Source of the DNA: Molossus alvarezi
Lineage: Eukaryota; Chordata; Mammalia; Chiroptera; Molossidae
Assembly: GCA_037176705.1 (NCBI GenBank)
Contig: CM073898.1
Coordinates: 23,606,488 to 23,670,487, forward strand
Direction of reading: 5' to 3'
Length of the DNA: 64,000 bases
Shown: in pieces, positions 47,612 to 61,710 of the stretch
Numbering within the stretch: the stretch's first letter is position 1
How the letters are laid out: every line of letters begins with the position of its first letter
Program-made: the position numbers and the translations under genes
Notes under the pieces: model-generated
What the model was told of the DNA's origin: nothing
What the model saw: only the letters and a program-made list of their open reading frames with translations
The model's database searches: none

Positions 47612-50600
47612 GTAAACCTTGTCAGTTCTGATGAGTCCCCCGCGAAGGTCTTGTGTCGGACAAGCTTCTGCCAGTATGTTCTTGTTTGTTTATTTCCTTG
47701 GGCATAATGCCTGCTTCATGCTGTTACCAGTTGCAGTTAAATTTATCGTTTGGGGCAAATGTTGCAGAGTCACGGGGTCTTTATTTTACCAGTGCAGATG
47801 TGCTTATCCGAACAGTTTGTAAGAATATATACATTTTAATTCAGTTCCCTTCGAGTCTGACATCCAGAGGTCGATGCAGTGACATAAAATGGGGGGAAAG
47901 ACCCACGAAGGCAGCATCGCCCGTTCACTCGTGACGTGTCCAGGACCTCAGGGGTCCCGGCAGCCAGAAAAAGAACCTGGACCCTTCAGAAGCGGTTTTC
48001 ACACTGCGACCCTCTGAGCACTCTGCTTCTGACCGCATGATGGCTGTGGCGTTGCAGTCCCGCAGGCTGCTGCGTGAGTCTCGGTTCCTGTATTCACTGT
48101 CATCCCGCTGAGGGGACAGGAGCCTGAGTGTCCTGGACTAGACTTAGTCCCAACCCCTTTTCAGCCCGTCTCCCTCGTCCTGGGAAGATCTCTGCACACG
48201 CACTTACATCAGTCTTAATCCTCTGTCCCTGTCTGTTACTATAGGAAAGAGAGTGAACTGAGGCTGACGGATCCATTAGAGAGTATTTGTCATTAAGAAG
48301 CACATTTGCATAGTGAAGTGAACTAAAGTGGGTCACAAATTAATCTGTGTGGAAGATGGATCCTTCTAGAATTCTTACCACCAGCTGTTAAGGAACCAGC
48401 AGCTCTTTTCAGACATGCATTCAGTAGACTTAAGTCCTCTATCAAGAAGTCTTTTGCTTCCACCTAAATCTTCATCAACTCAGATTTCAGAGTTTGCCTG
48501 ACTCACCTCATTACCCTCAGAGGGGTTAGAATTATCAAAGACCTTACACATCATATAAAGATGTAAACTGGAGGACTCCGGCTCTGGTGACATCACCAGG
48601 TCCCTCGCCACTGCCCTGCTCCGAGCACAGCTGCCAGATGACCAGCTTTGTGGCGGTGTCCCTCCCTCATGGGTACACCCCTGCCATTCCCCAGCGGCAG
48701 CGTTTCGGCCCTGGGAAAAGTGCACAGAAATACGTGTGTCTGCTGTACCCCGGGCTTTACCAGGAAGGGTGCCTTGTCCGAACAGATAAAGGAGGGACTC
48801 TGTGCCTAAGGATGAGGGACAGTCTGTTGTCAACTTGAAATTTTTAAGTCCGTGCCTATGCGTGATAATTTAAGAAAAATTAAAAGCAGAAATATGTCAT
48901 CCGGTACGCACTAACCCTTTAATGTCACGAATCTTGAATCGTAAATGGAAAGTAAAACTAAGAAAGCTTGTAAAATAAGTAAGTGGGCCCTTTCTGAAAG
49001 TCAGTGGAGGGAAGACCACCCTTTTGCACTCGTTTTTGTTATCAAGTGTATTTGTTGTGAGTAGAAGAGAGCAGTTGGTGAGCAGAATTAAATACGTGTG
49101 AGACGAGTGTATTGCATCTGTTGCTTGGCATAGGGCGTGCATGCCAGTTTGATCACTCGAGTTTGCTGTCTGCAATGCACGCATGAGGTTGTCGTCTACC
49201 CTTCCGCCAGTTGAGAAAAGAATGGCAGCTCTGGTGAGCCGTTCCTTCCAAAAAACTTACTGAGAACCTCTCGTAATCCACCTGCACCGTTGGACACTGG
49301 GAGGAGTAAGGGACGATTCCTCGTTAACTTCACCGATAACGTTAGGCTGTTTTCATTGAAACCAGGAGACAGTGTCCACATTCAGGTTGGGCGGGGTGAG
49401 CGCTTTATGTGCCCCTGACTCCAGTGAAGCCTCAGGACAGCACCTTGCAGCAGGTCTCACCAGTCTTTGGGAGGTGAAATGGACGTGCGATCATTTCCTC
49501 CAAGATCACTTGCTGTGATGTTCGCTGAGCTGTGATAAACTGAAGTCGGTTGGATTCAGCTACGTTTTCGTCTGCTGCCCCTGCTCACGAATGTCACCAA
49601 CGTTTACTCATGCCCTGATTTCTAGTTTCCTTGTTAATTTCTCTTCCTCTGTGTTTGGCCCTGTGTTGGGAGAGAGAGGAATATGGTCACGGGGAGGAAA
49701 TCATTTGCAGCTGCCCCAGGAGTCTCTGATGTGATCTCCCACTTGACCCCTGGTCCCACCTGGGGCCGCAGGGGCAGGCCTTTAAAACACATCCTGGATT
49801 TGCTTCCCAAGCCTCAGATTCAGGCCCCCACTTGCCAGAACACAGGATCTTTATCCCAAGCTGGAAGGTTCTTCTGGTCCTGGTTCTCTTCTGTCTCCAT
49901 GCTCTTCATCAAACCTTTCAGTAGAGTCCATTGTCTAGTTCTCAGAGAATTAATTCGTCTTGTGTTTCTTATTTTTGTTTTTAACTTAGTTAAGCAGTGA
50001 GTTTCCTATAAGCTTGTGTTTGTTCTCCAGTAACCCTCTCATTTTAAGATGTAATAGGAAGACTGAAAGATTCTTTTGGTGTGGGGTCAAAAAACAGTGC
50101 ACAGCTTAAGATAATGCTCCCTGGTTATTTATCATCAATAATAAGATACTTACAAAATAATAACAGGTGAATGAATTGTATTACTTAGTTGATAGGATCC
50201 AATAAAGCCTCTAGGACTATTTGAAAATGTTTTTCTCAGCATATTTAAATAGAATTTCAAGTGATTGCAGAATATGAAAAAGTTTTGATTGAAATAAGAT
50301 AAAAGCAAGGTTAATGTGTAATAAACAATCAACCAGCATTATCTGGAGAAAAACAGTAACACTGGTATTCATGCAGTTTATCCACACAGTAAATTCCTCT
50401 GTGCACAATTGCATAACAGACTTTGGCCCTTACCCTATTAGCTACAATCCCAAGGTGCATAGTCAGAGCCTGAAATTATATGAAAGGACCCCACACAAGC
50501 ACTGTGGTTTTAGATTTTTTTCCTAAATAAATTACTGCATTACCAAATATGGCATGTGAGGACCTGCAGGGAGGAAGAACCTTGTTGTGCTGCTGTTGTT

Positions 50601-50940
50601 ATTAAAGATGCATACCTTCCAAATGACAACATGATGTGCGCGGTTACTCCTGGAGCACTGGGGACGGAGCCTGGGGGCCCTTAAAGACTAGGCTGCTACT
50701 TGACAGCTAACTCGATTCACAAGTACCTAAGTGCTTTTTAAATTGCCACTTAAGTCCTCTCGTGATTAAGTCTTACCACGTTATTGTCAACACCCGGTTC
50801 AGGTGCACAGATAAGCCATTGGGGCTGGACATCTGTAACTGATTCTATCCTTATGTTTTGCTCTGCTGCCTTTTCTCTACTTCTCTTGTTCATCAATCAC
50901 ATTATTTTTATTTTCTGGGTCTTGTAAAGAGCTAAGATGG

Positions 50941-51210
50941 CCCTGGCCGGTTTGGCTCAGCGATTAGAGTGTCGGCCTGCGGTCCAGAGAGACCTGGGTT
51001 TGGTTCTCGCTAAGGGCACGTACCTTGGTTGCAGTTTGTCCCCGGCCTTGGTTGGGTCGTGCCGGTGGCAGCCACTCGATGTGTCTCTTTCACGGCGATG
51101 TCTCTGTCTGAATGTCTCTGTCTCTGTCTCTCTCTCTCATTCCCCCTCCCACTCTATCTGAACAAAAAATGGAAAAATGTCCTCCAGTGAAGATAAAAAA
51201 AAAAAAAAAA
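50941..51210 (+). mobile_element. Ves SINE with expanded CT region
   Basis: CCCTGGCCGGTTTGGCTCAGC head. The pyrimidine region holds an imperfect repeat of CTGTCTCTGTCTCT, making it longer than other copies. Target duplication GCTAAGATGG at 50931-50940 and 51211-51220. Confidence 0.93.
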
Positions 51211-51384
51211 GCTAAGATGGAAATGCATGGAATGGCCTATGAAGTTTGCCATTTAAATGTACTAATGGAAGCTGTGTCCTTATCTCCTTCAAAACTAAAA
51301 TGAAAAAGGAAGGCAGAACAGTCAGGTCTTCCTCGGCACCAAGCGTTCTTCGCATCATCATCTTGATGACGTTTCTTGTATACT

Positions 51385-51580
51385 GTCTGTGAGCCAGGCC
51401 CAAGTGCTGTAAGAGCATCCGCTCTTTTGATCCTTACATCTTCCCTCTTTTGCAGATACTGTATCCCAGATTACTAACACCACAGATACCAAAGTCCAGA
51501 GGTCATGTAACTTCCCGAGGTCATGCAGTTTAAAAGGGGCAGGCAGGGCAGTGTGTCCCCAGAGCCCAGGCTCTGGACCA
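51385..51580 (+). repeat. MIR SINE relic
   Basis: GAGCCAGGCCCAAGTGCTG, TTTGATCCTTACATC, a CCAGAGGTCATGTAAC block and GCCCAGGCTCTGGACC follow the MIR order. Confidence 0.7.
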
Positions 51581-53868
51581 TGCAGGTACCGTGCCAGTGA
51601 AACACAGGGCACAGCACCCCCTGTTGGAAGAGGCTGCATCCCCCCATGCGCTAGGAATTTACCATATTATTTTGAATCCCTAAAATAGCACCTAACATGT
51701 AAACACTGGTCAGAATTGTCAGTGAAGAAGTGATGAGTGAGTTAGTGAAGCCCGGAGTAGGAAATCGCACCCAGACTCCTCTTACCGAGGCAGACTGCAG
51801 ACCCTGACACGCAGGCTTAACCAAAGCCTCCAGTGCTGACGGCTGTTTGGACCTCTGATCAGTTCAAGAAAGAGTAGTGATCGGCCGCTTATATTTGGAC
51901 ACACTCTGAGAACAGAATGCAGGGTGCTGTATGAAGAGTGGTGGGCACACCGTGGGCCCAGTGGTCTGGAGGCCAGTTGGACCAGTTAGCCTCAGGGTGC
52001 CTGCTCGCCCTCCCAGTGACCGGGCTTTCATCCACACCCGGGCAGCCCCGGGGGCTTCCCAGGACTGGTTTGTGAAGCGTGGCTTATTCCCTCCCAGTCA
52101 GCCCCTGACGCCCAGAATCACAGAGTCGAAGTGGGCTCCCCCAGGCCCTCCAAGGGTAGTGCTCGCTGTCATGTTTCATATGCTGATTTTTAGTGAGACC
52201 TGCCTCGCGAGCGTATAGGTGCCACACATTGTTATTTCCACTCCTTCCACAGGCAGGGATTTTTATTTTAATATCACAATTAAGTACTGAGAGTGATTTG
52301 CTAATTTTTTCCCAATAACATCAGGTATAAATGCTACCTAAGTTGTTCTTAATGTCAGAGGGACCCTAAGGACAGAGTACCATTTTCTGTTAAAAAAAAA
52401 AAAAAAAAAAAGTTTGTTTTATAATTAAGGATGATAAGGTGTTGGAGAGGGAATTTTTGGTTGTGAGATGTGACATACTCTCGACTCAGTAAGAAAAATG
52501 CAAGAAACGTGGACGGGTGGGAGGGCAGCTTGGCGGGGACACCTGATGCAAGAGAAGAGTTTCAGCATCACTTAGAAGTCTAGATGCCAGGCTTGGTCTG
52601 CTGTCCCACCTCGAGCTGTGGCTGGGTCCCCCCAGGTGGCCACTGTGACCTGCCTCTTCTTGAGGCCCAGTATGTGCTGTCTCTTACTGGGAGGAGTTAA
52701 TGGTTTTGATGACCTTGGGGATTGCAGAGTCGATACCAAGAGTGTCACTTTTCAGGAACTTAAAACAACACAGGTAATATTTTACAGGGTGACATCAGCA
52801 TTATGACTCGGTTGCCAGTAAATAAACTCCACACTTGTGGTTAGGTGCATGGGTAGTTTCCTTTCTGCTGTTCCTGTTTCTCTGAAACAAAAGTAAATCC
52901 ATTTCCCATGTCAGACAGGAAATCAAAGAGTTACTTATAGATTGTCAAAGCTGGGTTATGGGTATATGAGTGTCCATAATATTATTTTATATACTTCATT
53001 ATTTTTTTTAATTTTTTTTCTATAATGAAAACTTAAAATGAGTGTTATTGGCAGAGTTGTTATCTGACTGAGCTGATTCAGGCAGGCATATGGAACCAAC
53101 TCTTGAAGGGAGGACTAAGACATTTCCTGTGCGTGGATTATTTCTAATTCTCTGGAATTCGGATGAAATGTGATTGAACCAGCCAGTCAGCAATCTTTCT
53201 TCCTCCACTTCACTTTCTTGGATCCCATACCTAAGGATCCCCGGTCCTCCTGGGATTCAGTAAGCCGCTTCGGTACCAGCTCACCCAGTAGACTGCATGC
53301 TGCGTTCCTAGCTCTGAAGGGCAGGAAGCCTGAGAGCTGTCAAATAGACTGTCCTCCTCCTCCTCAGCCCTCACTGTATAGGAGCACTACTTTCTTTCCC
53401 GTAAATACTGTTGATAAAGTTTGAATCAGGCCACCCTTCCAATGTGATTTCTACCGGGCTGCCAGTAAAGTCCGTACCAGGCACATATCTGGGTGGGAAT
53501 TCTTTCAAGTGAGAAAACATGTGTTCAGTCTTGCCCATAATGCTTCCTCACTGAACAGCATCTCATGATTACGCTACTGCTTCTGTGGCAAGGCGTCAGA
53601 CATAGGTGGGCAGACCCTAGAGGCAGTGAAGTCGGAGATGCCATAGGGTCACATGATACTAACATGCTGGTACCTAACAGGAATCAAAACTCAGTTTACG
53701 GGTGGTAATGCTTCAATCCAATATACTATGCTATCATTAGTGGGCCAAAAGTAATAAAGTATCCGTAATATCTCAAAGACTCTTAGGCATGTTGTTTCAT
53801 CCTTTAACTCTAAATATCCTGGAAACTAACCCCGTAAATGGAAGTTAAAATATAGCACAGTCTGGGTG

Positions 53869-53869
<1 letters not shown>

Positions 53870-53903
<34 letters not shown>
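53870..53903. repeat. GT microsatellite
   Basis: About 17 uninterrupted GT units. Confidence 0.95.
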
Positions 53904-54696
53904 GCTAGTCCAAATAAGGTCATACAGTGAATAACAAATGCAAAGTCGATGATCATGTGTTAGCCTGAGTATTGAACTTAGGCATCAGAAATTTTTCGTG
54001 GGTGAGTTTCATAGTACTTTGATTTTACCTGGTAACTTAAAATACCTTTAGGTATTTCAAATAACATTAGAAGGTCATCGTTCTGAGCTGATTCTGAAAC
54101 ACATGGTGAGACAGCCCTCTGCTCTGACTTCACAGCATTCGGCAGCCCCAGTGGTCAGGTGTGTCCCCCTGGGGCCAGGCTCCTCTTCATTCCCTCTGCT
54201 CTCCATCTCCACACCTAACGGGCGTTATTGCTAGGAATCCCATCCTTTTCCTGCTAAGATGATAATGGAAGCTAATAGTTCAGACTCGGGCCTGCTCATT
54301 TTCATCTAATCAACAGAGGCAGGAAAACATAGTCTGGAATGCTAACTATGTGAATGAAAAATATTTAGTCATTCTTGAAATGATAGGAATGTTTTTCCAA
54401 CAAACTTAAATAAACACAATCTCTACTGAGACTGTGTTAAACTTTTTTGGATAAGAGACAACGCTTAGGCAACCAAACAGAAGTTAATAAAGGTTATTAA
54501 GAGACATGCCCTTCACAAAAGGCTTGCCGACTTCAGAAAGAAAGATCCCGTCTTTCTGGTACAACCATTGACCAGAAGTAGCAGAATGGGTTTCCTGTTA
54601 ACTTTTGTCAACCTCATAGAATTTATCATTTTAACTAGGAATTACATTTTCTTCTGCTTTACCTAGCCATGGCTGTATTATATTAGACCATCTTCT

Positions 54697-54703
54697 CTTT
54701 TTG

Positions 54704-54736
<33 letters not shown>

Positions 54737-55833
54737 TGTGTGTGTGTACTTATTGTTGAAAGTTTTACAGATGTCCCTCCCTTTCTCTCCCATTGACCCC
54801 CTCCTCCCTGCTCCCACCCGCCTCCTGCCTCCCGCCTCCCCCACACTATTGTCTATGTTCATTGGCTGCGCGTATATGCTTATAAGTTCTTTGGTTTATC
54901 TCTTTCCACCCCAACCCCATCCTTATGAGGTTTGTCAGTCTGTTCCCAACTTCCTTATCTCTGGATCTATTTTGATTGTCAGTTTATTTTGTTCATTATA
55001 TTCCACAAATAAATGAGATCATGAGGTACTTGTCTTTCTCTGACTGTATTATTTTGCTTAGCATAATACTCTCCATGTCCTTCCATATCATCTCAAAGGG
55101 TAAGAGATCTATCTTTTTTACAGCTGCATAGTATTTCATTGTGTACATGTACCACAGCTTTTTTTATCCACTCATCTACTGATGGATACTTGGGCTGTTT
55201 CCAGATCTTAGCTATTAGAGCATCACTGCTATGAACATAGGGGTGCATATATTCTTTCTGATTCGTGTTTCAGGCTTTTTAGTATATATTCTGAGAAGTG
55301 GGATTACTGGGTCAAATGGCTTTTTAATTTTTTGAAATAACACCATAGTGTTTTCCATAGTGACTGCACCAATCTACATTCCCACCAGCAGTGTGCTATA
55401 GTCCCCTTTTCTCCACACCCTCACCAGCACTTGTTGTTTGATGATTTGTTGATGGTGGCCATTCTGACAGGTGTGAGGTCATACTTAATAGTCATTTTAA
55501 TCTGCATCTCTCTGATAATTGGTGATGTTGAGCATTTTTTCATATGTCTCTTGGCCATTTGTATGTCCTGTTTGGAGAAGTGTCTATTCAGGTCCTCTGC
55601 CCGTTTTTCAACTGGATTGCTTGTATTCCTTTTATTGAGCTGTATGAGTACTTTATATATTTTGGATATTAACCCCTTATCTGACGTATCATTGGCAGAT
55701 ATGTTTTTCCAAAGAGTGTGTTCCCTTTTTATTTTGATGCTGGTTTCTTTTGTTATGCAGGAGCTTTTTAGTTTGATGAAGTCCCATTTATTAATTTTTT
55801 CCTTTGTTTCTCTTGCCCTAGGCAATGTATCGG
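54697..55833 (-). pseudogene. 5'-truncated L1 (1.1 kb), ORF2 C-terminal part
   Basis: The minus strand encodes ORF2-like text including [23 protein letters not shown] and [19 protein letters not shown] phrases, then the L1 3' end with a GT tract at 54704-54748. A 13-bp target duplication TAGACCATCTTCT at 54684-54696 and 55834-55846 marks the exact insertion. The ORF2 part runs in changing frames, so it is inactive. The open frame on the + strand across 55431-56006 is only its antisense. Confidence 0.92.
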
Positions 55834-56431
55834 TAGACCATCTTCTTTTAAAATTCTCATCTTTATGTCCTTTGACCATTTGCCTGTATTCTAAGGAATG
55901 GATGGGTCTTAACATACCTGTATTTAAAGCACTTGACAGCACTTTTCATGCGAATCTAGTTTATTTCCACCATACAAGGTCCAGTTACACAGTAAATTAT
56001 TTTTAAACATACCAAGATTTGCATATTTGGATGAAGTGGTCTTCCCAGTGGTTATATAGGAAAACTGCTCAGTTATTGCAGAAATGCAGTCATTCAGAAT
56101 ATTTTGGGGATCTCTCTTATTAACTGATGTGAGAGCTTACAGTACATCCTCTTGGATATTTTTAGCTTTGTAAACCCCTGACTTTGAAAGTTTATCAGAC
56201 TCTAGGAAATAGTCAAAGTCATTCTCTTCTAAGTCTGGTGGAAAAGATGAGTGTTCAGAGGAAGCAGCAGGTGTCAGTAAAAGAAAGGCACTTGGTCTTC
56301 TGTGACACAGTAAGTTGATCTGAGAGCAACTCGCCATGTTCAAGTAGGATTTTTACATGCACAACCTTCTAGCACAAGAGTCGAGCCTCCCAAAGTGAGT
56401 GCTTTTAGCAATAATGCTTATTTGTAAGTAT

Positions 56432-56434
<3 letters not shown>

Positions 56435-56464
<30 letters not shown>
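56435..56464. repeat. GT microsatellite
   Basis: About 15 GT units. Confidence 0.95.
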
Positions 56465-56465
<1 letters not shown>

Positions 56466-58869
56466 CTAATCAATTTACTGACTACATAGTGTGTTAATGA
56501 CTTCTAGGAGCTAGAGTCAAGTATTTTAATGGCCATAAATTGTATTAGAGCATTTTTTGTGAAATTGCGGGTGCTCCTTTCAAACATAGTTTCAAATAAG
56601 ACTAAAATAATTTCCCTATGGAAATAACTCTTTTAAAAAAAAAGAGATAGTGATTCCATATAATTAATCTCCAGTATTTTAGTTACTTCACTCCACTCTG
56701 ATCATGCCATTTTTAACTGTTTCATTACATAGCCTTAAATTTGTCTAAAAGAACAAAGTGATTTTACGCTGTTTAATACATGAGGGTTGTCATTAGCAAT
56801 AGCAAGTTGTTTTTAAAGGCCCTTTTAGAAGTATTTTTGAGCTGTGTCTGGTTGTTGAAGATTAGAGGTCACACAGGTGTATAAAAGGTCTGTCACCATA
56901 TTGTCATAAAATAACAGCACAGACTGAAGGAATTGAGAGTGTTTAGTAAAGAGTGTCCTTTGCCAGTTTATGGATCACCTGTCACAGGTGGCAGGGACTG
57001 GATCACACCCTCAGGTCAGCTCTCAGTTTGAGATTCACAGATGCTCACTGTATCTACCTGCATGCAGGCTGGGAAATTCATTACCAGGAGAGTCAACGGA
57101 GCCAGATCTTTTTCCAAGGTTTACACCATCATTTGCTCTAGATTGGATAGGGGATGAGTGACAGGGAACATTTAGCATTTGTATGAAATTTGTCAGAAAC
57201 ACGCGGGGATGGCCATCCATTCCGTTTCACACAATTTCGAGCTTGAGTTGAATTAGCAGTTCAACCCGATTTTTGCTTACCATTTATGTCTACAACATAC
57301 CTAGTTATACATCAGGTGAATTCTACTTTCACGTCTGAGAGTGTGACCTGATTTTTCATAGCTATTTTAGACAGCCCAACTCAGGTGTCCAGACCACTGG
57401 AGCCCCCAGGATTGAATGGTAGCCGCCCATTAAAAATAAGATTCAGTTCAAGGCCCCAGCTCTTATTTTGCTGCACTGTCATGAATCAGGACTAAGAATC
57501 CCCAAGAAAATCCTCGGGCCAACAACTGCCGGTCCTCGGGGACCCTGAGAGTCATGTAGTGCTCGGGGTGTGATTTCGCTCCTTGGCTGCTGGAGCAAAC
57601 TCCCAGTCGAATCTGTAAGCCACCTGCCCAGCTAGGCAGGACCTTATAGCACGTACCCTGTGTGCTGACCTCATCCCTTGGTCCTCATTTCCTCCCTTTA
57701 ACAATGTCTACACGGATGACAAAATTTGAGGCTGCCTTGGATCTGCTTTGGAGTCAGGTGGGGTATTTTTAGTGCCTGTGGAGGTATTCGGTGCCTACCG
57801 GTTGCTTAGGCCTGTGCCTTGTCCTGTGATCATGCCACCCTGAGGTTGGGCATCAGTAGGAACGCCAGAGATGGTGTTCTTTTTCACCTTAATTGGAAAG
57901 CGATGGCCCTGCATATCAGCTCACTTATTTAAACAGTTCAGCGAGTCTCTGTTTTACTAGTGAAGCTAAAAAAAAGTTCAAAGATAGTAAGCTGTCAGTT
58001 TGGGATGGCCTCGGGCCTTGGATATTGAGAGGATCAGCGAGCTCAGATCTTTCCAAGACCACGGCTCTCTCATGCTCTGTGGGAACCAGTGTTTCAAAGG
58101 TTCCAAGGAGATTTTAGGCCAGATGAAGTCAACAGGGGTGCCCCACAGAGAACATGGTTATCGGAGTGAAACACTCCCAGTATTAACAAAGTACTGGTTG
58201 AACTATCTCTTCTTGTTGACATAAGTTTGAGATCACTGAGGTTCTGAAACTAAGATTTGCTGATTGAAGGCAGCTTTTAGAGATGGGTTTCCTGTGTCCT
58301 CCTTCAGCTTGAGAATGGCAGAACTACCACAGTCCACCAGAATAGTGTGAGTGGCACTTGGATGAGTTTGCCCTCGGCCCCGAAGATCCAGCAAGGCCCC
58401 GGTCATGAGAGAGGACGCACGGGGTCAGCCAGGCACATAGAACCATTGTTCGTACTCACACGGGATAAGCTGATTGCGAAGAGATTCCCGTTCTCTTGGA
58501 GACAACACGAACACAGTCGAAACGTGAAACAATAGTGTCAGACTGCTGCTCAGCAAGTGTGAAAGGCGCCAGTGGCTGGTCACTAACGCGCTCCCAAGCT
58601 TACCAGACCATATGGACCCACCTCCACCCCAGATGCTTTTCATGCTATCAGTGAGAGATAGAAAATGATGCTGAAGTTACAAAGAACAGGGTTCAGAATG
58701 CCAGCCAGTTGTCATAGCGCTTATCAGCTGAACATTTGCGGCCTGTGAAGGGGCACATAATTCGATTACTCAGCCATCATCTGGGACCAGTTCTAGTCCA
58801 AGCAAGCAGGATAGTCGTTACAGCAGTAACTGCAGCGACGAGCAATATTCCTGTAGCCCTTAGAGTGAA

Positions 58870-59045
58870 TAGAGGAGTCCAGTCCTCTCTTTACGGTCAT
58901 AGTTGAGCCTTACTTACAGTGCTATCGTGAGGTAGGAATGATGGGTATTCCCCTTTTATCGACGCCCGGAGAGGGTCAGCATCACTCGTAAGATAGTGAG
59001 AGAACAGAGACTCAAGCTAAATCTTCTGACCCCTAGCCCCTGTGT
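58870..59045 (+). repeat. MIR SINE relic
   Basis: GGTAGGAATGATGGGTATTC, CCTTTTATCGACGCCCGGAG and ACAGAGACTCAAGCTAAATC match the MIR 3' half. Confidence 0.65.
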
Positions 59046-61671
59046 CCTTGGCATTGCTTCTCAGTAGGTGCCATTGTGAAGGGGAGAGGGGGAGGAAAAT
59101 GAAAGTACCTGATCATCATGGCTCAGATGCAAAAGTCATTTTTGCTCCTGGCTCCATTCTCATTGCTGAGACCCAGTTACTGTTATTTGGACCTTTTGTG
59201 GCCTCACCTTTGATCCAGGTTCTTTTCCTGCGCCTCTGGCTGGAATTTTGACCTTGCTGTTTGACCTCTGGGAATGAATGCCTGCTTGCCCTGGTCCAGT
59301 CCAGCCCCACGGAGGGTATGCCCCATCCGGAGCACGGAGCGACACTCCCAGCCCTCTGTGCCTCCTGCCCGCCTCCTGCCCAGCCGCACTCACATCTGGG
59401 TTCCGGGCACTCACACCCCCACTGAGTGAATGAATGTGCCAGGCACCGAGCCGCCGTCACCAACACTTGTGCATTCTGGTCCCAGCTCTGCGTCTCGTCC
59501 CTCGCGCCAGTCTTGGTGTCGTTGCCGAGCATTCGCAGAGTGCTCGTCCTCCATCCAGTGCCAGATGAGTTCTGAGCCGAGTGCCCAGCGGTTTCCAGGG
59601 CCATTTCAGTAACACTTTCTTTGGCACCATAAAGGAATGAGGCAGTCACAGAAACGAATTCTGCAGGTAATTGAAATTTTGGGGGTCAGATTTCATGTTA
59701 AGAATTTTGAAGGGAGACCTGCAGTGCTTTGTGTACTTCTGTGCCTTCCAAATTAGGGGTGCAGATCATCATTTAACCCGTTTTGCTTAACCGAGTGTCT
59801 CGGTTAGGACTGCCTGGGTTTGGGGATTCTCACTCGCGTTCATTGTCAGTGTGTCGGGTTCACAGCGGCCTGCTGGGCTCACATGCCGCATCAGAGCATC
59901 TCACTGAGAACCGACTGTGTGCGAGGGACAGCCGCTGTGGGGAGAGCCCTGAGCAACGTACTGTCCCCTGTCCCGTCCTCCAGGTTAGGACGTTAGAGAC
60001 TCGGCCTGTTAGGGACAATACTGGGGGGGGCATGCCCTGACTTTAGGTAGGTGCACAGGTGTCTTTTTTTCCACTTTGTTCATTCATTAAACATTACTGT
60101 GGGCGAAGTACTGTGCTAGGTACTGATATTATAAACAGTGAATAAACCATGGTCCCAAATGCGAGGACCCTTCCTCCTTTGTTCTCAGCCGTTTTGCTCA
60201 GGGTGTTGGGTTAAGATACCAAATTCTGACCATCTGACACCCCGAGTTGAATATAGCTGTTAAAATATACATACACACACATATACTTATAACATTGGCA
60301 CATTCTTTCTAGTTAAAAGTTACCAAGATATATTCTCTATGAAAGTAAGCAAAAAAAAAAAAAAGGAGTAAAATGTAAGACAAATATAAAAGGTGCAGAT
60401 TATTCTTGGAATTCAGTTATTTTGTGAGCTTTTCTCAAGCTAAATTCCTGGAAAAAGATATCCCACTCTATATTAAAAAGTTTTGTTTTTTGTTTTTGTT
60501 TTTTTTTAATTTGTCTTTTGTGGTCTTTTAATAATAATCTCAGAATCATACTACTGTCTTTTCCTATTAAATACGAGATTGGTAAAGGAAGAAAAATATC
60601 TCCAACCGCCAAGATTCCTTGGAAAAAGCATACAAAGTTAATAAATAGGTCTAAAATAAATATATGATTGCTTTTCTATCTGACCATAAAATAATACAAA
60701 TCTTGGGAACATTTTCACACCATTTATTTTAAAATAAAGAAACTTCTATGAGATAAGTACTTTAGAAATTACAAGGATGTAGGTGTTGTTATTAGAAATA
60801 TATACAAAGGAAAAAAGGATAACTCAGAGTGTAGTTCCTGAAAGAATTCGAAAACTCCAACCGTAGGAGATATCTTTCCATGACTTAATGAGATGTTCTT
60901 AAATACACATTCATCCGCCGTGGAAATTCCCATTTCCAGATTAGGGACTTTTCGTATCTTCACTTTTTTTTTTTTTTTTTTTCTTATTGCCTACATTAAT
61001 AGAGATTTTCCTCTAGCTTCATTTGGGAAAATTTCATCTTTACAGTATTTGTCTTCCCGGGTTGCAGTAATGTTAACCTTTTGGTGATTTATTTGGATGG
61101 TTTTCTGACTAGTTGTGGTCACATTTGACAAGCATCTGTGGTAACAGAATGACATATAAAGATAGTGAAAAAGATAAGCTGTCTCCTTAGGTTCTGTCTT
61201 AGCCAACCTGATCTCCAATTTTATGGCCCCGGACAGGCTACCACTAACTGGCGGGCTGCAGGAGGCCTGATACATTCAGCCGTATAAAGTGAGTGAAGCT
61301 TTGGAATTTTCACACTCATTAAATAATCACATGGCTTAACCGAGTTCAGCCCTAACTCTCCCATCCCACCCCAAAAAAATCCTAAGGGAGAGAATGCCTG
61401 AATTAGGTCTGAGAAGAGAACATAACTGTTCATCTTCGTCTCGCAATCGAATGCACAGGCTTGTGGATTTACAGAGAAGAGCTACATGGAGTATGCAAAC
61501 CATTATTAAAGTCCAAAAGGAGAGGTAAGGAGAGAAATAAGAGACATAGGAAGAGGCTTCCTTTATGCTCTTCTACTTGAAAAATTTTTTAACTTATGAA
61601 AGAGATGTAAGAATGTATCTGCCTTTACTTTTTCTAGACATTTGCCTATAGTGAGTTTCTTCCAGAAAGAC

Positions 61672-61710
61672 TGTGTGTGTGTGTGTGTGTGCACGTGTGC
61701 ACATGTGCAC
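61672..61710. repeat. GT/GCAC-rich microsatellite
   Basis: GT run followed by alternating purine-pyrimidine GCACGTGTGCACATGTGCAC, a potential Z-DNA sequence. Confidence 0.85.

Noticed and set aside
55431..56006. 191-codon open frame on the + strand
   Set aside because: It is largely the antisense of the truncated L1 ORF2 at 54697-55833.
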